16,708 nt of DNA from Candidatus Zixiibacteriota bacterium (GCA_023700785.1 JAMPYH010000016.1:1-16708); one strand, 5' to 3'; numbered from the stretch's first letter, positions 1-8,120 are shown. Numbers and translations: made by a program. Notes: generated by a model not told the origin, from the sequence alone.

Positions 1-1374
1 CGCTACCGCCAGTTCGCGGAGATCAACAAGTTTAATCTCCCCGGGAAGTACCTGCTCTATCTCTGTCCGTGCCCGATCTATTCGGTGATCTGGGATGATC
101 GCTTTGGGATGATGGTGGACCCGACCCGCAACACCGCGTTCGCGCTGTACTCCACGAGTTACAACGCCGCGGATCCGTATCTGCTCCAGTACGCGTCGCT
201 GGCGAGGCACTACGGTTACGCGCCGCAGTTCCTGATGGAGGGATTTGCCGGGTATCTCTCGATCGCGAATTTCGACATGAAAGAGATAGTCGCGCAGAAG
301 CGAGCAGTGCCGTTGGCGTCGCTGATGTCCACCCGCACATATCTGACCACCGAACCGTACATTGCCGACCGGATGTCCGCCTCTTTTGTCCGATTCCTGA
401 TCGACCAATATAAGGCCGATCGGTTCCTCAAGTTGTACCGCGCGGCGGATGATCTGAATCTGCTTCCCGCGATCGAACAGGCGTATGGGACGTCGATCGG
501 TCAACTTGAGAAGCAATGGCTGCATTATGTCGATACGGTAGAATTTCGGCCGGAACAGATCGCGCAGTACGCCGCGCAGGCGGAAGCGATGTTCGATTAC
601 AAGCAGGTCGAGCGGCTTCGCGCCGATCAGCTATCCCGGTTGAAAGACCGAAATGACTCGATCAGTGTGATCGCCGAACTGGCGCAGATCTGCTTCTTCC
701 AGGGGCGCTACGACCAGGCGATCGAGTGGCAGCAACGGCTGGTACGCTTTGACAGCACAAGGCAGATCTTCAGGATGACACTTGGCGCCTATCAGTTGAT
801 GGCCGGGAGGTTCGACGATGGTCAGCGGACTTTGCTTGCCGCGCAAAAGATGGATACCGTGACGAATCCAATGGTGACATTCAACCTCGCGCTGAGTTAT
901 CTCATCAATGGGGATACCGTGACCTGCCGAAAATTACTCACCGATGTTGTCACGGATCGGCGTGAGGGAGTACCGTTCCTGGAGCCGCGCGCGATGCTGA
1001 TGTCGGTGCTGATGCCATCGAATGACGAACAGGACAAACACCAGGCGGTGACCTACGCCAATGAGATGCTTTCGGTGCTCAACCAAACCAGCAAATCGGC
1101 GACAACGACACCGACCGTATATCTCTGGACCGGGATAGCGATGCTCGGCAAGGATGATACCAGCAACGCCAACGACCAGATCATCTCCGCCATCTTTCTT
1201 GAGACTCGCCCGTTCTACCAGGGTCTCGGCTACCTCTGGCTTGGCAAGCTGGCCGACCTGCGAAAAGAGCGGGAGGTCGCCAAGGAATACTACGCGAAAG
1301 TACTTGAGCTCCCTGCCGCCAAATATCATCAGGCGGAAGCCAGGCGCCTGATGTCACGACCCTACAGGCAGTAA
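1..1374 (+). CDS. Peptidase-MA-like domain plus TPR repeat protein, 5' partial, probably without catalytic zinc site
   Basis: The frame is open from base 1, so the start lies upstream; 457 residues are visible. Residues about 30-150 resemble the gluzincin 'peptidase MA-like' fold: the LMEGFAGYL segment matches the third-ligand helix (LDEGMAMYV) of the intact homologue at 13074, and the YGTSIGQLEKQW segment matches the family's C-terminal part. Where HEXXH is expected there is LQYAS (bases 184-198), so both metal histidines and the catalytic Glu look lost. Residues about 222-437 are helical repeats of TPR type (for example FFQGRYDQAIEWQQRL), suggesting a scaffold role. The gene ends 3 bases before the BatA-like gene, so it is probably co-transcribed with it. 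With the N-terminus missing, a signal peptide cannot be judged. The fold call is by comparison of motifs; the loss of activity is inferred. Confidence 0.75.
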   Translation, partial: RYRQFAEINKFNLPGKYLLYLCPCPIYSVIWDDRFGMMVDPTRNTAFALYSTSYNAADPYLLQYASLARHYGYAPQFLMEGFAGYLSIANFDMKEIVAQKRAVPLASLMSTRTYLTTEPYIADRMSASFVRFLIDQYKADRFLKLYRAADDLNLLPAIEQAYGTSIGQLEKQWLHYVDTVEFRPEQIAQYAAQAEAMFDYKQVERLRADQLSRLKDRNDSISVIAELAQICFFQGRYDQAIEWQQRLVRFDSTRQIFRMTLGAYQLMAGRFDDGQRTLLAAQKMDTVTNPMVTFNLALSYLINGDTVTCRKLLTDVVTDRREGVPFLEPRAMLMSVLMPSNDEQDKHQAVTYANEMLSVLNQTSKSATTTPTVYLWTGIAMLGKDDTSNANDQIISAIFLETRPFYQGLGYLWLGKLADLRKEREVAKEYYAKVLELPAAKYHQAEARRLMSRPYRQ

Positions 1375-1377
1375 CGC

Positions 1378-3447
1378 ATGTTCAGTTTTCTGAATGCGAC
1401 AGCCCTCTTCGCGGCGGCCGCCGCGCTGATCCCGCTTATCATTCATCTGTTCTCGCGCCGCCGGGTCAAAGTGATGGAGTTCTCCTCGCTGAAGCACCTG
1501 AAATCGATGCAACGCCGCCAGGTGCGAAAGCTCAAAGTTCGTCAGATCATTCTGCTCATTCTCCGCATGCTGATCATTCTCTCGATCGTCATCGCGTTCG
1601 CCCGTCCTACCAGTCGAACGGGAGTGGTCGGCGCGCACGCATCGGTGTCGGCAGTGGTTCTGTTTGATAACTCAGCGTCGATGAATCGTTATGTCGCGGA
1701 TGGCAATCTGTTCGACATAGCGAAAAAGAGGGCCGAGGAACTGCTGAACACGTTTGGACAGGCCGATCAGGTGATGCTGATCCCGCTGTATCGATCCGCG
1801 ACAGATGAGCTCGCGCCGACATTCGGCTCGGCGGCCGCGGCGCTGGAGCGGCTTGAGTCGGCCAGACCCGGATATGGCCAGGCGGATCTGCAAAGCGCGT
1901 TGTCGGCGGCCAACGATCGGCTGAAAACCGCGCAGAATGTCAACAAGGAGATCTATGTCGTCGGTGACCGCCAGCGAAACTCGCTTCCGGCGGAAGATCT
2001 CCTCGCCGAGAGCGACGCGCGCGTGTACCTGCTCGACCTGCCCTTGGAGCAGGTCGATAACGTCGGTATCACCGGCATAGATTTTGGCGGCCAGTTAATA
2101 CAACCGGGGCTGGACTTTAATCTCATCGCCAGCATCAAGAATTACTCGGACGAACCGCGCGACGACCTCATCGCGTCACTTTTCCTTGACGGTAAGCGAG
2201 TAACTCAGGCCGAAGCGCGTGTCGCGGCTGGAAGCGACGGTTCGGTCCGCTTCGCGCACTCCGTTGCCGGCACCGGGTTTCATGCCGGGTATGTGGAGCT
2301 GAGCGATGACAAGTTCCTCGCGGATAATCGCTATTACTTCAGCTTTCATATTCCGGAGCGATTCAACCTGCTGATCATCGACGGCGACCAGTCGGCCAGG
2401 TTTATAGAATTGGCGCTCATGCCGTCAACCGAGTTGACCCAAGCCTGGTCGATCAAGACGGCCACACCTGATCAATTGAGCGGCATCGACTTTTTCGGAT
2501 ACGACGTGGTCGTGCTGGCCGGCGCGCCACGACTTGAGCCTGCCTATGTGGAGCGACTCCGCGCCTACGTACAAGCGGGGAGAGCGATCTTTATTACCTA
2601 CGGTGCTTCGACCGACATCAGTGATTTCAACGCCAACTGGTCCGCGGTCACGGGGATCAGCTATGACGCTCCGGTACCCCAGAGTTTCAGCCGCGCCGGA
2701 TATTACTCGCTCCAGTCGATCGACCTGCAGCATCCGATCTTTTCGATCTTCGGGATTGAGTCGTCCAAGCCGCCGGAGATAAAGTTCTACGCGCTCCCGA
2801 CTCTCAGGGCGACCGCGGATACCCGTTCGCTGATGCTGTTCTCGGGCGACAGGCCGGCGTTGGTCGAAAGCAAATACGGGGACGGGAAAGTGCTGACTTG
2901 CACCGGCCCGATCTCGCCGGAATACACGGATCTTCCGGGTCACGCGTTTTTTGTGCCGATGATATCCCGGATCGCGGAGTATTTGGCGGCCAACCTATCG
3001 TCTCTGGATACACGCCTGTTCACCGGCGACGCGATCACGCGCTCGCTTCCGACCCGTGGCGCGGTTGAATACTCCCTGAATCTGATCGCACCGGACAGCG
3101 CGGAGTATATTCTCCCTCCGGAGGAGTCACAGGGATCACTGGTGGTGAACGCGCGGCCGGTGGAACTCACCGGAATCTACTCGCTCAAGTATCTTGGCAG
3201 GGAATTGGATCGGTTCGCGGTGAATTTACCGCCGAAAGAGGGGGATCTGGCGCAGGCCGATCCGGATCAATTCGCGGCTTCGTTGGGCGCCAAAGAATAC
3301 AAGGAACTCCCGATGGGCGAGCCGATCGGCGCAGCGCTGGCGAACCTTCGCTTCGGCCGGGAACTCTGGCATCTCTTCGCGTGGCTGGCGGCGATCCTGC
3401 TCGCTGTCGAAATGCTCCTGGCACGGTCGGCAGAACCGGAGGAATGA
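1378..3447 (+). CDS. BatA-like membrane protein with von Willebrand factor A domain
   Basis: This 689-residue membrane protein has the typical BatA (aerotolerance regulator) N-terminus. One TM segment (about 6-25) is followed by a basic loop with SRRRVKVMEFSSL, then a second TM segment (about 57-76). A VWA domain follows, with the metal-ion-dependent adhesion motif DNSAS at 97-101. The middle (about 330-480, starting FNLLIIDGDQ) looks like a class I glutamine-amidotransferase-like fold, common in long BatA relatives. A C-terminal TM segment lies at about 663-681, so most of the protein should face the periplasm. BatA proteins usually occur with MoxR ATPases and DUF58 proteins and are thought to act in envelope stress or complex assembly; no MoxR is visible here, though it may lie upstream. 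The ATG is 3 bases after the preceding stop, with only a weak Shine-Dalgarno, so translation is probably coupled. Confidence 0.88.
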   Translation: MFSFLNATALFAAAAALIPLIIHLFSRRRVKVMEFSSLKHLKSMQRRQVRKLKVRQIILLILRMLIILSIVIAFARPTSRTGVVGAHASVSAVVLFDNSASMNRYVADGNLFDIAKKRAEELLNTFGQADQVMLIPLYRSATDELAPTFGSAAAALERLESARPGYGQADLQSALSAANDRLKTAQNVNKEIYVVGDRQRNSLPAEDLLAESDARVYLLDLPLEQVDNVGITGIDFGGQLIQPGLDFNLIASIKNYSDEPRDDLIASLFLDGKRVTQAEARVAAGSDGSVRFAHSVAGTGFHAGYVELSDDKFLADNRYYFSFHIPERFNLLIIDGDQSARFIELALMPSTELTQAWSIKTATPDQLSGIDFFGYDVVVLAGAPRLEPAYVERLRAYVQAGRAIFITYGASTDISDFNANWSAVTGISYDAPVPQSFSRAGYYSLQSIDLQHPIFSIFGIESSKPPEIKFYALPTLRATADTRSLMLFSGDRPALVESKYGDGKVLTCTGPISPEYTDLPGHAFFVPMISRIAEYLAANLSSLDTRLFTGDAITRSLPTRGAVEYSLNLIAPDSAEYILPPEESQGSLVVNARPVELTGIYSLKYLGRELDRFAVNLPPKEGDLAQADPDQFAASLGAKEYKELPMGEPIGAALANLRFGRELWHLFAWLAAILLAVEMLLARSAEPEE

Positions 3448-3450
3448 TCA

Positions 3451-5340
3451 ATGACACTGATCGCCGCCGAACATATTTCCCGCAAGTTCAACTCCCAGAT
3501 CATCCTCGATGATGTTTCGTTCTCGATACAGGATTTCGACCGGATCGGATTAGTCGGAAAAAACGGCATCGGGAAAACCACCCTACTCGAGATGCTTGCC
3601 GGAAAACAGGAGCCGGACAGCGGCACGATCACGCGCGCGAAAGCCTGCCTGATAGAGTATGTCGAGCAGGAGAAGGATGAATATCTGGACCAGCCGCTGT
3701 TCGATTTTGTCGCGGCGGCGCGCCAGGACCTTCTTGATCTCAGGGCGGAGATCATTCGACTGGAGCATCACCTCGAAGCGCGGCCGCACGACGAGGAGTC
3801 GTTACAGATGCTTGGCACGCTCCAGCAGCGTTTTGAGACTCAGAACGGTCATACGTTTGAGAATGAGATCAGCACGATCTTGCTTGGGCTGGGCTTTCCG
3901 ATCGGGAGACACCAGGATCCGCTGGCTCATCTTTCCGGAGGCGAAAAGAATCGCGCCGGTCTGGCAAGACTACTCGCGGGAAAAGGGAACCTGCTACTCC
4001 TCGACGAACCGACCAACCACCTGGATATCGAATCAACCATGTGGCTGGAGGGGTATCTCCGTCAGCTCAATGCCGCTTACTTATTGGTGTCGCATGATCG
4101 CGCGTTCCTCAATAACACCGTTGACCAGGTCTGGGAGATCGGCTTCGGCAAGATCGATGTCTATCACGGCGGCTTTGACACATACGTGGTCGATCGCGAC
4201 GAACGGAAGCGATTGCATGAACATCGCTACCGTCACCAGCAGGAAGAGATCAAGCGGCTCGAGGATTTTGTCCGCCGCAATATGGCGGGACAGAAGACGC
4301 GCCAGGCGCAATCTAAGCTCAAATATCTCGCCCGCATCGAACGGATACCTCCGCCAAAAGGTGAAGGGAAAGGTCCGTTGATCCGCGTGGAATCATCGGG
4401 TCGGTCGTTTAATCATGTTCTGGCGGTCGAGGATCTGGCGCTTGGCTACGACGGTTTCCCGGTGGTTCAGCATGTCGCGTTCGACCTCTATCGAGGCGAC
4501 AAGGTCGGGCTGATCGGACGGAACGGCTCAGGGAAATCAACCATACTTAAAGCGTTGCTGGGGGAACTGGCGCCCATCGAGGGCTCGCTGCGTCTGGGGA
4601 GCAATGTTGATGTCGCCTATTTTGACCAGGAACTCTCCGACCTGAATCTCTCGGCGACTGTGGTCGACAATCTCTGGGAGCTTGACCCGACCGCCGACGT
4701 AAACAAGATCAAGTCGTTCCTGGCGCGCTTTGGTTTTACCGGCGAAGCATCGCTTAAAGCGACCGCCGCGCTCTCCGGCGGTGAGAAGACCAAACTCTGT
4801 CTCGCGCGGTTGTTGTACTATCCGGCGAACTTCATCATTCTCGATGAGCCGACCAACCACCTCGATATCGACGCGCGTGAGGCGCTCGAAGAAGCATTGC
4901 GGGATTACGAGGGGACGTTACTGATCGTCTCGCACGATCGTTATTTCCTGGATGCCGTGGTCAATCGCATCCTGCATATCGACCGCGGACAGGTCCGAAC
5001 ATACAACGGCAATTACAGCTACTTTAGAGACAAATCCGTTCCCGTCGCTCCGGCACAGTCCGCTAAAGGCAAAGAACCGGCGGGCAAGCAGAACTACCTT
5101 GATTTCAAGGAACAGTCGCGCAAAAGATCCAAACACAAGCGGGAGATCCAATCGACCCGCTCCAAGATCGCCGATCTGGAAAGAGAGTTGTCCCGACTTG
5201 AGGCGGATATCTCGCTCAATATCCCGCGGCACGATTGGGAGGCACTGCAGTCGGCGTCATATCGCAAAGGGGAGATCGAAAATCAGTTGATAGAAATGAT
5301 GGCGCGCCTTGAGTCGATGGAAGGAGCCGATCTTGCGTAA
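3451..5340 (+). CDS. ABC-F family ATPase (Uup/EttA-like), ribosome-associated translation factor
   Basis: A soluble 629-residue protein with two ABC cassettes and no membrane segments, the hallmark of ABC-F proteins that bind the ribosomal E site and relieve stalled or slow translation. Cassette 1 has Walker A GKNGIGKT (36-43), signature LSGGE (161-165) and Walker B with catalytic E186 in LLLLDEPTNHLD. Cassette 2 has Walker A GRNGSGKS (356-363), signature LSGGE (441-445) and E466 in LDEPTNHLD. Between them lies the Arg/Lys-rich linker (about 248-310, RRNMAGQKTRQAQSK) that reaches toward P-site tRNA in this family. A charged C-terminal coiled coil (about 540-625) favours Uup/YfmR-like rather than EttA-like members. 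GGAGGA at 3438-3443 is spaced 7 bases from the ATG. It could also be an antibiotic-resistance ABC-F, but nothing in the sequence points that way. Confidence 0.95.
   Translation: MTLIAAEHISRKFNSQIILDDVSFSIQDFDRIGLVGKNGIGKTTLLEMLAGKQEPDSGTITRAKACLIEYVEQEKDEYLDQPLFDFVAAARQDLLDLRAEIIRLEHHLEARPHDEESLQMLGTLQQRFETQNGHTFENEISTILLGLGFPIGRHQDPLAHLSGGEKNRAGLARLLAGKGNLLLLDEPTNHLDIESTMWLEGYLRQLNAAYLLVSHDRAFLNNTVDQVWEIGFGKIDVYHGGFDTYVVDRDERKRLHEHRYRHQQEEIKRLEDFVRRNMAGQKTRQAQSKLKYLARIERIPPPKGEGKGPLIRVESSGRSFNHVLAVEDLALGYDGFPVVQHVAFDLYRGDKVGLIGRNGSGKSTILKALLGELAPIEGSLRLGSNVDVAYFDQELSDLNLSATVVDNLWELDPTADVNKIKSFLARFGFTGEASLKATAALSGGEKTKLCLARLLYYPANFIILDEPTNHLDIDAREALEEALRDYEGTLLIVSHDRYFLDAVVNRILHIDRGQVRTYNGNYSYFRDKSVPVAPAQSAKGKEPAGKQNYLDFKEQSRKRSKHKREIQSTRSKIADLERELSRLEADISLNIPRHDWEALQSASYRKGEIENQLIEMMARLESMEGADLA
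5321..5326 (+). promoter_or_regulatory. Shine-Dalgarno that fixes the flavoprotein start
   Basis: AAGGAG lies inside the last codons of the ABC-F gene and is 6 bases before TTG at 5333. The resulting protein begins MRKLLLISGSP, exactly where a flavodoxin fold begins its first beta strand. An upstream in-frame TTG at 5309 would only add eight residues and has no such site. Confidence 0.7.
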
Positions 5341-5947
5341 ACTGCTGCTTATCTCCGGCTCTCCGACAGAAGGATCATCGACGGACATCCTGATGAACGC
5401 GGTGGCCGACGGATGCGAGCAGGAGCTCGGCATGCCCGTTGAGCGGATATTAGTGAAAGTCGCCCAGCTGAAGTTTATCCCGTGCCAGGCCTGCGGCAAA
5501 GCGCCGACACCGGAGTTCTGTTTCTTTCATGAAATAGACAATGAATACAGGCAGATTGTCGAGTGCGACGCGTTGATCTTTGGTTCGCCGATCTATTTTG
5601 ATTCCGTTTCGGCGCAGGCAAAGGCATTTATCGACCGATGCAACTGTTTTCGACCGTACGATTTTGACAACATTGACCCGGAACATAGTTTTTTGAAACT
5701 ACTCCCACGCCGCAAGCGGCCCGGCGGAATCGTCTTTGTCGGCGGAGAATCAGGGTGGTTCGAGGGAGCGCGTCGCACGGTCGTGGGATTTTTCAAGTGG
5801 ATCGAGGTCGCCAGTCAGGGGATGCTTGCCTGGTCGCATGAAGATGTGCGGGCGGGTTCAGCGCGGGAAAACGCCGCGATCATGCAGGAGGCTCGCGAAC
5901 TGGGGAAAAAGATAGCCGTCGCATTGGAGGAGTCGGATGTCAGATAA
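5333..5947 (+). CDS. Flavodoxin-fold NAD(P)H-dependent FMN oxidoreductase, Isf-like
   Basis: A 204-residue flavodoxin-like protein that probably binds FMN and reduces a small acceptor using NAD(P)H; the substrate cannot be told. The first strand and phosphate loop read LLLISGSPTEGSST (4-17), the usual FMN-phosphate site, and GSPIYFDSVSAQAKAFIDR (84-102) is the second flavin-contacting loop typical of the family. Three cysteines C51, C54 and C63 sit where iron-sulfur flavoproteins (Isf) carry a four-cysteine cluster motif; with only three, an Fe-S cluster is doubtful. Total length is near the family norm. The start is taken as TTG 5333, overlapping the ABC-F gene by 8 bases, because of the Shine-Dalgarno at 5321-5326. 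It overlaps the methyltransferase gene by 11 bases, which suggests coupled translation. Confidence 0.85.
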   Translation: MRKLLLISGSPTEGSSTDILMNAVADGCEQELGMPVERILVKVAQLKFIPCQACGKAPTPEFCFFHEIDNEYRQIVECDALIFGSPIYFDSVSAQAKAFIDRCNCFRPYDFDNIDPEHSFLKLLPRRKRPGGIVFVGGESGWFEGARRTVVGFFKWIEVASQGMLAWSHEDVRAGSARENAAIMQEARELGKKIAVALEESDVR

Positions 5948-6596
5948 GCCTACCAAAGACTACTATCGCCTTCGCGCGACCGAGTACGAGAAGATCTACT
6001 TCCGGGAGATACCGGAACGGCGCCAGGAGATCGACGACGAAGCCGACCGGCTGCGCGCGCTTGTCGCCGGTAAGAATGTGCTCGAGCTGGCCTGCGGCAC
6101 CGGTTACTGGACCAAGGTAATGTCGGATACCGCCGCGCATGTCACCGCCTCTGACGTCTGGCCCGAAATGGTAGCCGAGACACGCAAAAAGCCGTTTGTC
6201 GGCCCGGTCGAGCTGTTAGTGGCTGACATGTTCACCCATCAGTTCCCAGACGCGGCATTCGATGTCGTCGCGGTCGGATTTTGGTTTTCACACCAGCCAA
6301 GGCAGGAGTATCAGACATTCTTTGATATTATCATGAAACCGCTCAAGTCGGGCGGGATGATCTGGCTGATCGACAATAACCCGCCCGCCGAAGGGACGAT
6401 GCATGAGTTTGTCCGGCAGGACGAATACGGCAACAGCTTCAAGCGGCGATACCTGGAAAATGGCGAGCAACATGTCATCCTGAAGAACTATTTCGAGGAG
6501 TCCAAGCTCCGGGCAATCTTCGAGCCTTCGTTCGACCTCCGGTCACTCATTTATAAGAACTACTATTGGTCGGTCGTGCTGATACCGCGCGTATAG
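5937..6596 (+). CDS. Class I SAM-dependent methyltransferase
   Basis: A 219-residue Rossmann-fold methyltransferase. Motif I is VLELACGTG (48-56), and D73 in TASDVW is the expected acidic residue after strand 2 that holds the SAM ribose. DMF (about 96-98) and FDVVAVGFWFSH (about 107-118) follow as motifs II to IV. The protein is cytoplasmic with no signal or TM segment. The substrate is unknown; small-molecule methylation is the usual role for this type. GGAGG at 5926-5930 is 6 bases before the ATG, and the gene overlaps the flavoprotein by 11 bases. It is the last gene of the first operon: the spacing widens to about 200 bases downstream. An alternative start is unlikely, since the N-terminal helix TKDYYRLRATEYEKIY is typical of the family. 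Confidence 0.88.
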   Translation: MSDKPTKDYYRLRATEYEKIYFREIPERRQEIDDEADRLRALVAGKNVLELACGTGYWTKVMSDTAAHVTASDVWPEMVAETRKKPFVGPVELLVADMFTHQFPDAAFDVVAVGFWFSHQPRQEYQTFFDIIMKPLKSGGMIWLIDNNPPAEGTMHEFVRQDEYGNSFKRRYLENGEQHVILKNYFEESKLRAIFEPSFDLRSLIYKNYYWSVVLIPRV

Positions 6597-6651
6597 GCGT
6601 AAGATACTGCAAGACAATCACTTAATAACAGTCAATTCGTTTAGGCTTGAG

Positions 6652-6666
6652 CGCCTGCCGCAGGTG
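6652..6666. other. Short inverted repeat after the first operon
   Basis: CGCCTG and CAGGTG pair (one G-T) around the loop CCG. No T-run follows, so an intrinsic terminator is not supported; it may contribute to transcript-end structure. Confidence 0.25.
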
Positions 6667-6679
6667 GGGTAACTTCGCC

Positions 6680-6707
6680 TTGCCAAATCGCCGGGCGTTG
6701 CTATATT
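6680..6707 (+). promoter_or_regulatory. Candidate sigma-70 promoter for the rpmE cluster
   Basis: TTGCCA (6680-6685) and TATATT (6702-6707) are separated by 16 bases. Transcription would start near 6714, giving a leader of about 85 bases before rpmE. It is the best promoter-like match in the 202-base gap between the methyltransferase gene and rpmE. Confidence 0.5.
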
Positions 6708-6717
6708 TACAGGCTAT

Positions 6718-6742
6718 GGCGGAAGGGCAACCTGGAACCGCC
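6718..6742 (+). promoter_or_regulatory. Candidate structured leader (attenuator or L31-binding hairpin) of rpmE
   Basis: GGCGG (6718-6722) pairs with CCGCC (6738-6742), and inside it AGG (6724-6726) pairs with CCT (6731-6733) closing a GCAA loop, which is a GNRA tetraloop. An asymmetric internal loop separates the stems. The T-rich stretch GATTGTTGTTTTA (6743-6755) follows at once. The hairpin lies at the predicted 5' end of the rpmE mRNA. This could be a weak intrinsic terminator/attenuator or a ribosomal-protein binding site; both are inferred. Confidence 0.4.
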
Positions 6743-6798
6743 GATTGTTGTTTTAGGTTAGTAAGAACGTAAAATCAGAAGCCATAAAGGGATTCAAC

Positions 6799-7011
6799 GT
6801 GAAAGCAGGCATCCATCCGCAGTACCACGAGGTGACCATCACCTGTGCCTGTGGCGCCCAGTACAAGACCCGCTCGACCCGCAAGCAGATCGCGGTTGAG
6901 ATCTGCTCCAACTGTCATCCGTATTTTACGGGGAAGCAGAAGCTGGTTGACACTGCCGGTCGTGTCGAACGGTTCCGCCGGAAATACGGCCAGACCGCCG
7001 AGAAAAAGTAG
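6799..7011 (+). CDS. rpmE: Ribosomal protein L31, zinc-binding type
   Basis: A 70-residue large-subunit ribosomal protein. It starts MKAGIHPQYH as typical L31 does. It keeps the zinc-ribbon cysteines C16, C18, C36 and C39, so it is the C+ (zinc-containing) form rather than the zinc-independent paralogue made on zinc starvation. The C-terminal VDTAGRVERFRRKYG is the conserved family ending. The start is GTG, with AAAGGGA at 6786-6792 and a spacing of 6 bases. It is the first gene of a cluster with yqhQ, prfA and prmC, an arrangement known from several phyla. Regulation is probably through the promoter at 6680-6707 and the hairpin in the leader. Confidence 0.97.
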   Translation: MKAGIHPQYHEVTITCACGAQYKTRSTRKQIAVEICSNCHPYFTGKQKLVDTAGRVERFRRKYGQTAEKK

Positions 7012-7023
7012 TCCGAACATTTT

Positions 7024-7050
7024 GTCGCCATCGGGGAGCCTGGTGGCGAC
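7024..7050 (+). terminator. Hairpin between rpmE and the DUF1385 gene, possible partial terminator
   Basis: GTCGCCA (7024-7030) and TGGCGAC (7044-7050) are perfect 7-base arms with a 13-base loop, 13 bases after the rpmE stop. The following GTATTGTTATTCGTT is only moderately T-rich, so termination may be partial. It could instead protect the abundant L31 mRNA from decay. Confidence 0.4.
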
Positions 7051-7127
7051 GTATTGTTATTCGTTAAACCGTCATTCGACGGAAACCCACAGACATCAAA
7101 CATCGCATTCGCGCTGAAGGATAGTTC

Positions 7128-8096
7128 GTGCCCGATCTGAACATAGGTGGACAAGCGGTTATAGAGGGAGTGATGATGCGGTCAAAGGACCGTGTCGCCA
7201 CCGCGGTTCGGGTCCCCAGCGGCGAGATCATTGTGAAGACCGAGGACTACCGGTCGCTGGCGTCGCGCCACAAGCTGTTAAACACGCCGATCCTTCGAGG
7301 CGCGGTCGCCTTTGTCGAGATGATGATCCTTGGCATTCGCACCCTGAACTTCTCCGCCGAGATCGCGATGCATGAACTGGAGAAGCAGGAAGCAGCCGAG
7401 AAAGGGAAGACGCTTGAGGGGGGCCCGAAGAAGGCCAACTCGCTCTATCTCGCCGGTAGCGCGGTTTTCGCCATGGCAGTCGGCATTTTCTTCTTCTTTT
7501 TTCTCCCGCTCGCCATCGCCAATTTTATCGGCATAGACAAGGACGCGCTCGGTTTCAACCTGATGGCCGGCGCGGTGCGGCTTACCATTTTTGTGGTCTA
7601 TGTCTGGGTGTTGACGTTTTTCAAGGATTTCTATCGCATTTTCCAATATCACGGCGCCGAGCACAAATCGATCTACGCGTATGAGATGGGGGACGAGATG
7701 CTTCCCGAGCGCGCTGCCTGCCATACCCGGTTTCACCCGCGCTGTGGAACCTCGTTTATTCTCATTGTCGCTCTGCTCGCCATCGCGGTGTACGCGATCT
7801 CGGATACCATCTACGCGGTAGTGACGGGCCATCCGCCGGCGCTGTTAACCCGCTTCGGCATCCATTTCGCCCTGCTTCCATTGGTGGCCGGCACATCGTA
7901 TGAACTACTCAAGCTCTCCGGCAAAACGCGCGAAAACACGTTTACCCGCATTCTGATCAAGCCGGGTCTGTGGCTCCAGAAGATCACGACCAAGGAGCCG
8001 ACGATCGATCAGCTCGAGGTGGCCATTGCCGCGCTTGAAGCGTCCATCGGCACAACCGAGTCCCGCGTCACCTCCAAAGTGACCGCCCTCTCCTAG
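7128..8096 (+). CDS. yqhQ: DUF1385 / YqhQ family membrane protein
   Basis: A 322-residue integral membrane protein of the DUF1385 family, whose function is not established. The N-terminal signature GGQAVIEGVMMR (7-18) is the family hallmark. Other conserved segments are QYHGAEHK (173-180) and HTRFHPRCGTSF (199-210), whose His, Glu and Cys residues look like a possible metal or catalytic site. TM segments lie at about 105-135, 147-165, 209-230 and 242-258. The start is GTG at 7128, with GAAGGA at 7116-7121 spaced 6 bases; the MPDLNIGGQ beginning fits the family. Its place between rpmE and prfA is a recurrent arrangement in other bacteria, but what it does for translation, if anything, is unknown. 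Confidence 0.92.
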   Translation: MPDLNIGGQAVIEGVMMRSKDRVATAVRVPSGEIIVKTEDYRSLASRHKLLNTPILRGAVAFVEMMILGIRTLNFSAEIAMHELEKQEAAEKGKTLEGGPKKANSLYLAGSAVFAMAVGIFFFFFLPLAIANFIGIDKDALGFNLMAGAVRLTIFVVYVWVLTFFKDFYRIFQYHGAEHKSIYAYEMGDEMLPERAACHTRFHPRCGTSFILIVALLAIAVYAISDTIYAVVTGHPPALLTRFGIHFALLPLVAGTSYELLKLSGKTRENTFTRILIKPGLWLQKITTKEPTIDQLEVAIAALEASIGTTESRVTSKVTALS

Positions 8097-8120
8097 CTAC
8101 GCCCACTCCGTTTTCTCAAC

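Noticed and set aside
3659..4381. Open frame of 240 codons within the ABC-F gene
   Set aside because: It is a +1-phase shadow rich in Arg, Ser and Trp; the ABC-F frame has full motifs through this stretch.
7278..7832. Long open frame of 184 codons on the minus strand
   Set aside because: It is an antisense shadow of the well-supported DUF1385 gene with no recognisable domain.
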